Below are positions 37,637 to 46,131 of a DNA stretch of 64,000 nt, piece after piece. Numbering within the stretch: the stretch's first letter is position 1; each line of letters starts with the position of its first letter. A program made the translations under genes and the position numbers. Origin of the DNA: Variovorax sp. EL159 (lineage in GTDB: Bacteria; Pseudomonadota; Gammaproteobacteria; Burkholderiales; Burkholderiaceae_C); assembly GCF_900100965.1 (NCBI RefSeq), contig NZ_FMUJ01000002.1:679869-743868 (forward strand), given 5' to 3'. A model generated the notes under the pieces. It searched no databases. It was not told the origin of the DNA and saw nothing but the letters and a program-made list of their open reading frames with translations.

Positions 37637-38461
37637 ATGAGTGCCGTTCTTTCCATCGACCGCAATGCCGCCCCATCGCTGAAGCTCAACCCGAACCCCC
37701 AACAGAAGTACTGGTTCGACCCCATCCCCCCACGCACCAGCGTGCAGGCCGAGCGCCGCCACCGGCAAGAGCGCCTGGCCGGCGCCTTCCGCCTGTTCGC
37801 GCGCTTCGGCTTTGCACAAGGCCTGGCCGGCCACATCACCGCGCGCGACCCCGAGCTGACCGATCACTTCTGGGTCAACCCGCTGGGCATCCACTTCTCG
37901 CGCATCAAGGTCTCCGACCTGCTGCTGGTCAACGCGAAGGGCGAGACCGTCATTGGCGACCGGCCGCTCAACAAGGCCGCCTTCGCCATCCACGCCGCGA
38001 TCCACGAGCACAACCCGAAGATCGTTGCCGCAGCCCACACGCACTCGACCTACGGCAAGGCCTGGTCCACGCTGGGCCGCAAGCTCGACACCATCACGCA
38101 GGACAGCTGCGTGTTCCATGACGACGTGGCGCTGTTCGACGACTTCACCGGCATGGTGGTCGACAGCAGCGAGGGCGACCGCATCGCGCAGGCGCTGGGC
38201 GACAGGAAAGGCGCGATCCTCAAGAACCACGGCATCCTGACGGCGGGCCCGACGGTGGAGGCCGCGGCGTGGTGGTACATCGCGCTCGACAACGCTTGCC
38301 ACACGCAACTGCTGGCCGAGGCCGCCGGCAAGCCGCAGCCCATCGACGAAGCCACCGCACGCCACACGCACAGCCAGATCGGCGGCCCGGAGGGGGCCAT
38401 TCATTCCTTCGACAGCCTGTACGAAGGCCTGGTCGAAGCCGAGCCCGAGCTGCTGCGCTGA
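37637..38461 (+). CDS. Class II aldolase/adducin-family protein
   Basis: This 274-residue protein has the class II aldolase fold used for zinc-dependent aldol cleavage or epimerisation. Metal-ligand histidines are visible in AAAHTHSTYGKAW, and a distal helix region follows (LKNHGILTAGPTVEAAAWWYIALDNACHTQLL). It sits between the SsuD-like oxygenase and the ABC transporter genes, so it may cleave the carbon skeleton left after sulfur removal. The protein has an extra 30-residue N-terminus (NPNPQQKYWFDPIPP) compared with fuculose aldolases, typical of the adducin-like bacterial group. The substrate is unknown. Confidence 0.9.
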   Translation: MSAVLSIDRNAAPSLKLNPNPQQKYWFDPIPPRTSVQAERRHRQERLAGAFRLFARFGFAQGLAGHITARDPELTDHFWVNPLGIHFSRIKVSDLLLVNAKGETVIGDRPLNKAAFAIHAAIHEHNPKIVAAAHTHSTYGKAWSTLGRKLDTITQDSCVFHDDVALFDDFTGMVVDSSEGDRIAQALGDRKGAILKNHGILTAGPTVEAAAWWYIALDNACHTQLLAEAAGKPQPIDEATARHTHSQIGGPEGAIHSFDSLYEGLVEAEPELLR

Positions 38462-38490
38462 ACCCCCAAGAAAAACTTCCGGAGTTGTCG

Positions 38491-39492
38491 ATGAACGCAT
38501 CCCTTTCCCGCCGCAGCGTGCTGCGCGCAGGCGGCGCTGCCGCCGTGGTCGCCTCGGGCGGGCTGATCGCCTCGCAGGCCTTCTCGCAGCAGTCGCGCAA
38601 GCTCACCTTTGCCTGGAACGCGGCGGCCTTCTGCCTCTCGCCCGTGGTGGTGGCGCAGGAGCGCGGCTACTTCGAGCGCAACGGCCTGCAGGTGGACCTG
38701 ATCAACTACACCGGCTCGACCGACCAGTTGCTGGAGTCGCTGGCCACGGCCAAGGCCGACGCCGCGGTGGGCATGATCCACCGCTGGCTCAAGCCGCTGG
38801 AGTCGGGCTTCGACGTGAAGATCGTCGGCAGCTCGCACGGTGGCTGCGTGCGGCTGGTGGGCGCAAAGAGCGCGGGCGTGACCGACATCGCCAGCCTCAA
38901 GGGCAAGATCATCGGCGTGTCGGACATCGCGAGCCCGGGCAAGAATTTCTTCTCGATCCTGCTGACGAAGAACGGCGTCGATGCCGACCGCGACGTGACG
39001 TGGCGCCAGTACCCGGCCGACCTGCTCGACATCGCGGTGAAGAAGGGCGAGATTCACGCCATTGCCGACGGCGACCCCAATGTCTACCTGATCGAGAAGC
39101 GCAACAAGGGCGTGTTCGTCGAAGTCGCGAGCAACCTCTCGGGCGAATACAAGGACAAGGTCTGCTGCATCGTCGGCGCGCGCGGCGAACTCGTGCGCAA
39201 GGACAAGGCGACCGTGGCCGCGCTCGTGCGCGCCATCGCGCAGGCCTCGGACTACGTGGCCGAGAACCCGAACGAGTCGGCCAAGCTCTTCGCCAAGTAT
39301 TCGCCCAACGTGCCGGTGGAAGACCTGCGCGCGCTGCTGGGCACGCTCACGCACAGCCACCATCCGCTGGGCAGGAACCTGCGCGACGAGGTGGAGTTCT
39401 ATGCGCGCGATTTCCGTGGCGTCGGCGTGTTGAAGAAGACCACCGACCCGGTGCGCTTCGCCGAGCACGTCTCCTACGACCCGCTGGCATGA
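38491..39492 (+). CDS. ABC transporter substrate-binding protein (sulfonate/NMT1 class)
   Basis: This 333-residue periplasmic protein has a signal peptide (RRSVLRAGGAAAVVASGGLIASQAFSQ) with a twin-arginine-like start. The fold starts LTFAWNAAAFCLSPVVVAQERGYFERNGLQVDLI, typical of SsuA/NMT1 proteins, and GSTDQLLESLATAKADAAVGMIHRWLKPL lines the ligand site. The stop overlaps the permease start (ATGA), so it is the cognate binding protein of the transporter. A CC pair occurs in KDKVCCIVGARG (about residue 226). Confidence 0.92.
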   Translation: MNASLSRRSVLRAGGAAAVVASGGLIASQAFSQQSRKLTFAWNAAAFCLSPVVVAQERGYFERNGLQVDLINYTGSTDQLLESLATAKADAAVGMIHRWLKPLESGFDVKIVGSSHGGCVRLVGAKSAGVTDIASLKGKIIGVSDIASPGKNFFSILLTKNGVDADRDVTWRQYPADLLDIAVKKGEIHAIADGDPNVYLIEKRNKGVFVEVASNLSGEYKDKVCCIVGARGELVRKDKATVAALVRAIAQASDYVAENPNESAKLFAKYSPNVPVEDLRALLGTLTHSHHPLGRNLRDEVEFYARDFRGVGVLKKTTDPVRFAEHVSYDPLA

Positions 39493-40571
39493 GCACCCCC
39501 GATCCGGCCCTGGGCTTCGATTCCCTCCCCTTCCGGGGGAGAGCCGAGGTGGGGGCCGCGGCGCCCGCACGCGCACAGGCCTCCGCTTCGACGCCGCACC
39601 GCACCTCCGCGGCCGTGCCCGCGTGGCGCAGCGGCTTTGCCGCCGCTGTCGCATGGTTCGCACTGGGCCTGCTCACGGTCTACTGGCCCAACAAGGCCGT
39701 CGGCTTCAGCGACTGGGCCTACACCGACGAGTTCGGCATCGCTGCCATCGTCGCCGGTGCATTGCTGCTGGCCGCGGCGTTGCTCGGCTCTCGGGCCGGC
39801 CGCGTCGGGCGCGTGCTGCGGCCCGCCGGGCCGTGGCTCGTCGCGCTGCCGCTGCTGTTCGCCCTCTGGGAGATCGCGACCGCCAAGCTCGCTCTGCTGC
39901 CCACGCCTTTCTTCGCGCCGCCGCAAAGCCTGGTCGAGACCTACATCGACGACTGGCGTCGCCTCGGCGAAAGCCTGCTGCATTCGACCCGGCTGCTCGC
40001 GCACGGCTTCGTGCTGGGCGCGCTCGCGGGCTTCCTCACGGGCGTGACCATCGGCTGGTCACGCATCGCGGGCTACTGGGTGCATCCGGTGCTGCGCTTC
40101 TTGGGCCCGGTGCCGGCTTCGGCATTGCTGCCGCTCGCGTTCTTCTTTTTTCCGTCGAGCTACGCAGCGGCTGTGTTCCTCATCGCGCTGGCCACGGGCT
40201 TTCCGGTGGCGGTGCTCACGTGGTCGGGCGTGGCGGGCGTCAACCGCAACTACTACGACGTGGCGCGCACGATGGGCGCGAGCGAGCGTTTCCTGGTGCT
40301 GCGCGTGGCGATTCCCGCCGCGCTGCCGCAGGTGTTCGTCGGTCTCTTCATGGGCTTGGGCGCGGCTTTCTCGGTGCTGGTCACGGCCGAGATGATGGGC
40401 GTGAAGGCCGGGTTGGGCTTCTATCTGTCGTGGGCGCAGGGCTGGGCCTCGTACTCGAACATGTACGCCGCGCTGATCGTCATGGCCGTGCTGTGCTCGG
40501 GCCTCATCACGCTGCTCTTCAAGGTGCGCGACCGCGTGCTGTCGTGGCAGAAGGGGACCGTGAAATGGTAG
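39489..40571 (+). CDS. SsuC-type ABC transporter permease with repeat-derived N-terminus
   Basis: This 360-residue inner-membrane permease starts at the ATG at 39489, overlapping the binding-protein stop. About 55 unusual N-terminal residues come first, part encoded by a dispersed repeat (SLPFRGRAEVGA). Membrane helices follow from about residue 55. The EAA-type loop that contacts the ATPase is VARTMGASERFLVLRVAIPAALPQV (about 258-282). At 360 residues it is longer than usual SsuC proteins (about 260-290) because of two extra N-terminal helices. Its stop overlaps the ATPase start by 7 bases. Confidence 0.92.
   Translation: MSTPDPALGFDSLPFRGRAEVGAAAPARAQASASTPHRTSAAVPAWRSGFAAAVAWFALGLLTVYWPNKAVGFSDWAYTDEFGIAAIVAGALLLAAALLGSRAGRVGRVLRPAGPWLVALPLLFALWEIATAKLALLPTPFFAPPQSLVETYIDDWRRLGESLLHSTRLLAHGFVLGALAGFLTGVTIGWSRIAGYWVHPVLRFLGPVPASALLPLAFFFFPSSYAAAVFLIALATGFPVAVLTWSGVAGVNRNYYDVARTMGASERFLVLRVAIPAALPQVFVGLFMGLGAAFSVLVTAEMMGVKAGLGFYLSWAQGWASYSNMYAALIVMAVLCSGLITLLFKVRDRVLSWQKGTVKW
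39521..39555 (+). repeat. Half copy of the dispersed repeat inside the permease coding sequence
   Basis: CCCTCCCC-TTCCGGGGGAGAGCC-GAGGTGGGGGC matches the left arm of the element at 37491-37528. It is read in frame as SLPFRGRAEVGA near residue 12 of the permease, so an intergenic element has become coding sequence here. Confidence 0.7.
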
Positions 40572-41374
40572 AGGCCGTCACCACCAGCACCACCACCGCC
40601 GAGCCGGGCGTTCGCAAGGCCGGCGCGCACATCGACATTCGCGGTGTGAGCCACTGGTTCGATGTGCCAGCGGGGCCGCTTCAGGTGCTCGACGACATCG
40701 ACCTGACAGTGAAGCCCGGCGAGTTCGTCGCGCTGCTGGGCCCGAGCGGCTGTGGCAAGTCGACACTGTTGCGGCTCGTGGCCGGTCTCGAACCCGCCAC
40801 GGCCGGCCGCATCACGCAAGACGACGCACCGATCACGCGGCCCGACCCGTCGCGCATCGTCGTCTTCCAGGACCCGACGCTCTACCCCTGGCGCAGCGTG
40901 TGGGACAACGTGGCGCTGGGCCTGCAGGCGCGCGGCGTGCTCAAGGCGCAGCGCGGGCGTGTGGACGAAGCGCTGAGGCTCGTGGGCCTCACCGACTTCG
41001 CAAAGGCCTTTCCGCACCAGCTCTCGGGCGGCATGGCGCAGCGCGTGGCGCTGGCGCGTGCGCTGGTCAACGATCCGCAACTGCTGGTGCTCGACGAGCC
41101 GCTCGGCAAGCTCGACTCGCTCACGCGCATCGCGATGCAGAGCGAGCTGGTCAACCTGTGGCAGCGCGCGGGCTTCTCGGCGCTGCTGGTCACGCACGAC
41201 GTGGAAGAGGCGCTGTTCCTCGCCAACCGCGTGATCGTGCTGAGCGACCGGCCGGCGCGCATTGCGGCCGAGATCGTGGTCGACCTGCCGTACCCGCGCC
41301 ATCGCGGCCATGCGCGGCTGGCCGAGTTGCGCCACGAAGCGCTGCGCCACCTGGGGCTCGACGCGACCTGGTGA
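40565..41374 (+). CDS. SsuB/TauB-type ABC transporter ATPase
   Basis: This 269-residue ATPase energises the sulfonate-type importer. Motifs are Walker A GPSGCGKST (about 59-67), Q-loop VFQDPTLYPWRSV, signature LSGGMAQRVALARAL, Walker B LLVLDEPLGKLD and the H-loop LLVTHDVEEAL. The ATG at 40565 overlaps the permease stop. There is a variable, threonine-rich N-terminus (1-20). Together with the binding protein at 38491 and the permease it forms one complete transporter. Confidence 0.95.
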   Translation: MVEAVTTSTTTAEPGVRKAGAHIDIRGVSHWFDVPAGPLQVLDDIDLTVKPGEFVALLGPSGCGKSTLLRLVAGLEPATAGRITQDDAPITRPDPSRIVVFQDPTLYPWRSVWDNVALGLQARGVLKAQRGRVDEALRLVGLTDFAKAFPHQLSGGMAQRVALARALVNDPQLLVLDEPLGKLDSLTRIAMQSELVNLWQRAGFSALLVTHDVEEALFLANRVIVLSDRPARIAAEIVVDLPYPRHRGHARLAELRHEALRHLGLDATW

Positions 41375-41375
41375 C

Positions 41376-42533
41376 ATGAACAGCAAGCCCGAGGCCGATT
41401 GGCTCAACCTGCTGATCGGCCTGCTGCAGGGCGCTCAACTGCAGTTGCTGCGCGTGCTCGATGCGCTGGGGCTTGCGACGCAGGTGCATGGCCAGCCCGC
41501 GTGGCCATGGGCGCATCGGCTGTCGGGCGAGAACCTGCTGATCGATCTGGGGCAGGCACGCAGCCTCGCGTGGACGCTGGTGTTCGTCACCGTGGCGGTG
41601 GTTGCATTGCTGCTCGCTCTGCTTTGGCGGCGCCCGCGCTACTACCTTCTTGCGCTGGTGCCGATGCTGCTGATCGCGGCACCATGGCCCGACGCGAACG
41701 TGGTGCTGGTGCCCGCGACGCCGACGAGCTTTCAGCAATCGCCCACGGGCTTCACGGCCGCGTCCATCGCGCAGGGGCGGGCGCTCTACGACCAGCATTG
41801 CGTGGCCTGCCATGGTGCAGACGGCAAGGGCGAAGGCCCGCTCGCAGCTTCGCTGGCCGTGTGGCCGCCCAATCTCAGTGGCCCGCTGCTGTGGCGACGT
41901 GCAGATGGCGACTTGCTTTGGCGCATTCTTCATGGCACGCGCGATGCGCGGCAAGGCCAATCCACGATGCCCGGCTTCGGCGGCAAGCTGGACGAATCCG
42001 ACGCATGGGCCCTGATCGATTTCATGAAGGCACAGGGCGCGGGCCAGAGCCTGCGCGCGCTGGGCAACTGGCCGCAGCCCATCGGGCTGCCCGACATGGC
42101 GGTGCAATGCGGCACCAAGCCGTCGCGTCAGCTCGCGAGCTGGCGCGGGCAGCGGCTGCGCATCGTGGCCGGCAACGTTGCACCGTCCGAAGACCCGAGG
42201 CTGGTCACCGTGGTGTTGAGTCCGCCTTCATCGCATGCATCCGCTTCTGCCGATTGCGTGGCCGATTCGCCTGCCGCATGGGAGGCGCTGGCGCTGATCG
42301 CCGGCACCGACCAGCTCGACGGCACCCAACTCATCGCCGACCGTGACGGCTGGCTGCGTGCACGCGGCGAACCCGGCAAGGCGGGCTGGTCCGACGACGA
42401 CCTGCTGTGCCGCAGCGAACGCCTGCCCGTGCCCACGAAGACCGCGGACAGCGCCAGTGACGGACTGGGTGCGCTGATCGCCCGCATGGACGCCGAGCCC
42501 GTGCGCTTCGTCAAGGGCGGCTTCATCCACTGA
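41376..42533 (+). CDS. Membrane-anchored cytochrome c-domain protein
   Basis: This 385-residue protein has a short amphipathic start, two predicted membrane helices (about 65-87 and 91-110) and then a c-type haem domain with CVACHG (Cys142, Cys145, His146). A likely distal methionine is in the STMPGFGGKLDESDAWALIDFMKAQ segment. The C-terminal 130 residues form a second, cysteine-containing periplasmic domain without a known match. The start at 41376 lies one base after the ATPase stop. An electron carrier in a sulfonate ABC operon is unusual. It may take electrons from an oxidation step in the periplasm. Confidence 0.88.
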   Translation: MNSKPEADWLNLLIGLLQGAQLQLLRVLDALGLATQVHGQPAWPWAHRLSGENLLIDLGQARSLAWTLVFVTVAVVALLLALLWRRPRYYLLALVPMLLIAAPWPDANVVLVPATPTSFQQSPTGFTAASIAQGRALYDQHCVACHGADGKGEGPLAASLAVWPPNLSGPLLWRRADGDLLWRILHGTRDARQGQSTMPGFGGKLDESDAWALIDFMKAQGAGQSLRALGNWPQPIGLPDMAVQCGTKPSRQLASWRGQRLRIVAGNVAPSEDPRLVTVVLSPPSSHASASADCVADSPAAWEALALIAGTDQLDGTQLIADRDGWLRARGEPGKAGWSDDDLLCRSERLPVPTKTADSASDGLGALIARMDAEPVRFVKGGFIH

Positions 42534-42567
42534 TTTTTTCTTTCCATCGAACGACACCGGAGAACCC

Positions 42568-43539
42568 ATGAACAAACACCTCGACAGATCGCGCAGGCAG
42601 CTCATCACCCACGGCCTTGCCGCAGCAACGGCCGTGGCGTTGCCCGCCTTCTCGCTCCAGGCCCGCGCACAGGCGCGGCCCGTGCTCAAGGCCGGCGACC
42701 AGAAAGGCGGCCTGCGCGCGCTGCTCGAAGCGGCCAACGGACTCGAAGGCCTGGGCTACGACATCCAGTGGTCCGAGTTCCCTGCCGCCGCGCCATTGGC
42801 CGAGGCGCTGAATGCGGCGGCGGTCGATTCCGGCCCCATCGGCGATGCGCCGCTGATCTTCGCGCTCGCGGCCGGCACGCGCGTCAAGGCCATCGGCGCG
42901 AACCGGTCCGACTCCTACGGCACAGCCGTGCTGGTGCGCCCCGATTCACCGCTGAAGAGCGCGGCCGACCTCAAGGGCAAGAGCGTGGCCACCAACCGCG
43001 GCTCCATCGGCCACTACGTCACGCTCAAGGCCATCACCGCAGCGGGGCTCAAGCCCGAGGACGTGAACATCCGCTTTCTTGCGCCGGCCGATGCCAAGCT
43101 CGCGCTGACGCAGGGTTCGGTCGATGCGTGGGCCACCTGGGAGCCCTACACCGCGCTGGCCGAGGTCAGCCACCATGCGCGCGTGCTGGTCAGCGGGCGC
43201 GGCCTGCTGCCGGGGCTGAGCTACCTTGCGGCGACCGATGCGGCCATTGCCGCCAAGCGGCCGGTGCTGCAGGACTTTCTGCAGCGCGTGGTGAAGGCGC
43301 AGCTCTGGTCGTACCGCAACGTCGATGCCTACTCGGCCGCGCTCGCCCGCATCATCGGCATCCCGCCAGAAGCCGCCAAGCTGCAGTTCGAGCGCCGCCA
43401 GCAGAAGTGGGTGGCCATCGACGCGCAGGTCATCGCCGACCAGCAGGGCACGGCGGACTTCTACCGGCAGGTCGGGCTCATCAAGCAGCCGCTCGATGTG
43501 AAGGGCACGTTCGACACCGGCTTCGGCGTGGCCGGTTGA
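42568..43539 (+). CDS. SsuA/TauA-type ABC substrate-binding protein
   Basis: This 323-residue periplasmic protein has a twin-arginine-like signal (RSRRQLITHGLAAATAVALPAFSLQARA). The binding domain reads PVLKAGDQKGGLRALLEAANGLEGLGYDIQWSEFPAAAPLAEAL, very close in pattern to the paralogue at 32967. Ligand-site segments are TNRGSIGHYVTLKAI and LALTQGSVDAWATWEPYTAL. It is last in the plus arm and convergent with the phospholipase gene. As the fourth binding protein of the cluster it suggests broad or switchable specificity. Confidence 0.92.
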   Translation: MNKHLDRSRRQLITHGLAAATAVALPAFSLQARAQARPVLKAGDQKGGLRALLEAANGLEGLGYDIQWSEFPAAAPLAEALNAAAVDSGPIGDAPLIFALAAGTRVKAIGANRSDSYGTAVLVRPDSPLKSAADLKGKSVATNRGSIGHYVTLKAITAAGLKPEDVNIRFLAPADAKLALTQGSVDAWATWEPYTALAEVSHHARVLVSGRGLLPGLSYLAATDAAIAAKRPVLQDFLQRVVKAQLWSYRNVDAYSAALARIIGIPPEAAKLQFERRQQKWVAIDAQVIADQQGTADFYRQVGLIKQPLDVKGTFDTGFGVAG

Positions 43540-43581
43540 TTTGCCATTGATGGAGTGGGCTGGGTGAGGCCGCGGGTCGAT

Positions 43582-45699
43582 TCAGGTCACCGTGAGCACA
43601 GGGGCGGTCGCCGCGGGGTCGCTGATGCTGGGCTGCCCGGTCTCGACGTGCCCCGCAATGCGGCGCTGGTAGCTGGCGGTATCGCTCACGCCGACCACCA
43701 GGTCGTACCAGCCGCCGCAGCATGAAAGATCCCACCGGTCGTCCTGGCTCGCCCCGGCCTGCAGGGTGTAGGTGCGGGTACCGAGCCCGTAGGCCTGGTC
43801 GGTCACCGTGAGCGTGACGGCGGTAGACCGGTTGTTCTTCAGCGTCAGGTAGACGTTGCCGTTGGACACGTCATAGCAGGTGACAACCTCCGGCCCGGCC
43901 GTGCCGTCGGTGGTCGCGGCACCTGCAAAGCGTCGGAAGAAACCGTTCGGCCCATGAACGCTCAGCTGGTAGGGCGTTTGCGCATTGAGGGGCCATGCGT
44001 CCGTCAACTGCTTGCCGGCCTCGACGCTGTAGCTGCGCGGCGCGACCGAGGCATCGCTCGAATACACCCAGAAGTGCGCGCCCTGCGTGCCGGTGTTGGC
44101 AAAGGTGATCGCGTAGCTCGCACCCTTCGGGTCCTGCTGGCCATTGACGTGCAATTCATAAGGCAGCGCCCGCGCCGGGCGCGTGCCTGCCTCCTGCGCC
44201 AGCAGTGTTTGCGCCGTGCCCGCCGCGGGTGCCGCTTGCGCGGTGGTTCGCGCGCACTGCGCATCGGCCGACGCGATGTAGCCCGAGGTGTCCGGCAGCT
44301 TGGGGACCGCGGCGTCGGACGCCGCGAAATTGAACGCCGACGTCAGGTCGCCGGAGATGGCGCGGCGCCATGGCGAGAGGTTAGGTTCCTTCACGCCGAA
44401 TCGCTGTTCGATGAAGCGGATCACCGACGTGTGATCGAAGACCTGCGAACACACGAAGCCGCCCTTGCTCCACGGCGACACCACCGTCATCGGCACCCGC
44501 GGGCCGAAGCCGTAGGGCAGGTTGTCCGCGGTGTAGGTCGAGGTCTGGAACTGATTCACGAGGTCGTGACGCTCCAGGTCGATGTTCACCGTGCTCATGC
44601 CGGTGCCGGCCACGGTCGGCGCCTGCGGCGGCATGATGTGATCGAAGAAGCCGTCGTTCTCGTCGTACGTGATGAACAGCACCGTCTTGCTCCACACCGC
44701 CGGATTCGACGTCAGCGCATCCAGGATGCTCGCGATGTACTCGGCACCGTACAGCGGCGTGTACTTGGGATGCTCCGAATAAGCCGCCGGCGGCAGCAGC
44801 CACGAAACCTGCGGCAGCTGATTGGCCTGCACGTCGAGCTTGAGTTGCTGGACGGTCCGCGTCGACATGCCCCGCTGCTGCAGGGAAGAGCCTGCTGGTG
44901 CATTCACGAAGTTGGCAAAGCAGGCCAGCATGTTGGTGCCGTAGTTGCCCGTGAAGGCGTCGAAGTCCGTGCCTTGCTGGTAGATCTGCCAGGAGATCCC
45001 GGCGGCTTCGAGCCGCTCCGGGTAGGTCGTCCAGGTGAAGGGCGCCATCTTCTGGGTATCGAACTGGTTGTCGATGTAGTCGATGTTGTCCATCAGCGGC
45101 CCGCCGCCGGTGCCCTTGGGATCGACCATGCCCGTCATCAGGTACATGCGATTCGGATGGGTGTTGCCCGGGATCGAGCAGAAGTAGTTGTCGCAAACGG
45201 TGAAGGCGTCGGCGAGCGCGTAGTGAAAGGGGATGTCTTCGCGGACGTGGTAGCCCATCGTCATGTTGGTCTTCTGCACCGCCCACTGGTCCGCCCGCCC
45301 GCCGTGCAGGGCCGCCTGCGTCGTGCCCCAGGTGTGCGGCAGGCCGCCGATGCATTGCGCGTTGACGCCGGGCTGGGTGGTGTCGTAGCGAAACGGCAGC
45401 ACGGTCTTGGTCGGGTCTTCCTTGCGCGGCTGGAACCACACCGGCAGGCCATTGGGCAGGGCCAGCGGAAAGCGGTCGTTGTAGCCGCGCACGCCCTTCA
45501 GGTGCCCCAGGTAATGGTCGAAGGAGCGGTTCTCCTGCATGAAGACCACGATGTGCTCGACGTCCTGGATCGTGCCGGTCACCGAGTTGGGCTCGACGGC
45601 GAGCGCCTTGCGAATGGCGTCCGGAAACACGGTCATGGCCGCGGCGGCGCCGGCCATGCTGGCGGACACCTTCAGGAATTTGCGACGGTTGTTCATCAT
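43582..45699 (-). CDS. Phosphocholine-specific phospholipase C (Tat-exported)
   Basis: This 705-residue enzyme cleaves phosphatidylcholine or sphingomyelin to phosphocholine. The N-terminus is a Tat signal (NRRKFLKVSASMAGAAAAMTV). The alkaline-phosphatase-like catalytic region starts with VEHIVVFMQENRSFDHYLGHL (about 48-68; the nucleophile follows in family alignments) and includes NMTMGYHVREDIPFHYALADAFTVCDNYFCSIPGNTHPNRMY and FITYDENDGFFDH. Two C-terminal domains of unknown role (about 490-590 and 600-700) match the PlcH/PlcN layout. The start is either ATG at 45699 or the next codon. A small lipoprotein gene lies directly upstream in the same operon. Confidence 0.94.
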   Translation of the reverse strand: MMNNRRKFLKVSASMAGAAAAMTVFPDAIRKALAVEPNSVTGTIQDVEHIVVFMQENRSFDHYLGHLKGVRGYNDRFPLALPNGLPVWFQPRKEDPTKTVLPFRYDTTQPGVNAQCIGGLPHTWGTTQAALHGGRADQWAVQKTNMTMGYHVREDIPFHYALADAFTVCDNYFCSIPGNTHPNRMYLMTGMVDPKGTGGGPLMDNIDYIDNQFDTQKMAPFTWTTYPERLEAAGISWQIYQQGTDFDAFTGNYGTNMLACFANFVNAPAGSSLQQRGMSTRTVQQLKLDVQANQLPQVSWLLPPAAYSEHPKYTPLYGAEYIASILDALTSNPAVWSKTVLFITYDENDGFFDHIMPPQAPTVAGTGMSTVNIDLERHDLVNQFQTSTYTADNLPYGFGPRVPMTVVSPWSKGGFVCSQVFDHTSVIRFIEQRFGVKEPNLSPWRRAISGDLTSAFNFAASDAAVPKLPDTSGYIASADAQCARTTAQAAPAAGTAQTLLAQEAGTRPARALPYELHVNGQQDPKGASYAITFANTGTQGAHFWVYSSDASVAPRSYSVEAGKQLTDAWPLNAQTPYQLSVHGPNGFFRRFAGAATTDGTAGPEVVTCYDVSNGNVYLTLKNNRSTAVTLTVTDQAYGLGTRTYTLQAGASQDDRWDLSCCGGWYDLVVGVSDTASYQRRIAGHVETGQPSISDPAATAPVLTVT

Positions 45700-45712
45700 G
45701 ATGGGGCGGTAC

Positions 45713-45940
45713 TCAGGACGACGAGGCCGTCGGCGGGCAACTCATCTTGACGGCCGTGGTGGCGCCACATGCGTTGACGGGGTTGGTGGGATGCGAGTCC
45801 GCCGGGGGCGGGGCCGGGGTGGGGTCGGGAACGACCGGAATGGGGCCCGGGCGGAAGTCGTTGCTTGCGGAGCCTCCGCATGAAGCGAGCAATGCGCTGA
45901 TCGACAGCGCAAAGCAAGCAGACCAAACCTTCATCTTCAT
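45713..45940 (-). CDS. Small proline-rich lipoprotein upstream of phospholipase C
   Basis: This 75-residue protein has a lipoprotein signal (FALSISALLASC, Cys about residue 21), then a proline-rich stretch (RPGPIPVVPDPTPAPPPADSHP) and a short tail with two cysteines (NACGATTAVKMSCPP) that may form a disulfide. It ends 13 bases before the phospholipase start, so the two are co-transcribed. The function is unknown; a secretion, folding or anchoring helper for the enzyme is possible. There is a second in-frame ATG two codons downstream. Confidence 0.78.
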   Translation of the reverse strand: MKMKVWSACFALSISALLASCGGSASNDFRPGPIPVVPDPTPAPPPADSHPTNPVNACGATTAVKMSCPPTASSS

Positions 45941-46029
45941 GAATATCCTTTTGCCCGTCGAGGTCTTTGCACGGGGAGGACGTTAGTGTTCGGGCGTGAC
46001 TGACGCGTGTCGGAAGGGTTACGGTTTTG

Positions 46030-46076
46030 CGTCGCGGCAGTTTTTTACTGTCGGATCGAGGGGTACTGCCGCGACG
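46030..46076. promoter_or_regulatory. 11-bp inverted repeat upstream of the lipoprotein-phospholipase operon
   Basis: CGTCGCGGCAG (46030-46040) and CTGCCGCGACG (46066-46076) are exact reverse complements with a 25-base spacer rich in T. They lie 90 bases upstream of the lipoprotein gene and 56 bases after the MocR stop. They could be an operator for the operon or a transcription-end structure for MocR. Confidence 0.5.
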
Positions 46077-46099
46077 GCTGCAGTCAGTGATGGGCTGGC

Positions 46100-46121
46100 T
46101 TCTTCTTTCCCTGAAAGAAGA
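46100..46121 (-). other. AT-rich hairpin after the MocR-type gene
   Basis: TTCTTCTTTC and GAAAGAAGAA (about 10-bp arms, 2- to 3-base loop) form a hairpin 11 bases after the MocR stop on the minus strand. It is AT rich and lacks a U-run, so a terminator role is doubtful. Confidence 0.4.
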
Positions 46122-46131
46122 AATTCCTGCC

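Noticed and set aside
46030..46076. Rho-independent terminator for the MocR gene
   Set aside because: The arms are perfect, but the spacer is 25 bases and no U-run follows on the minus strand.
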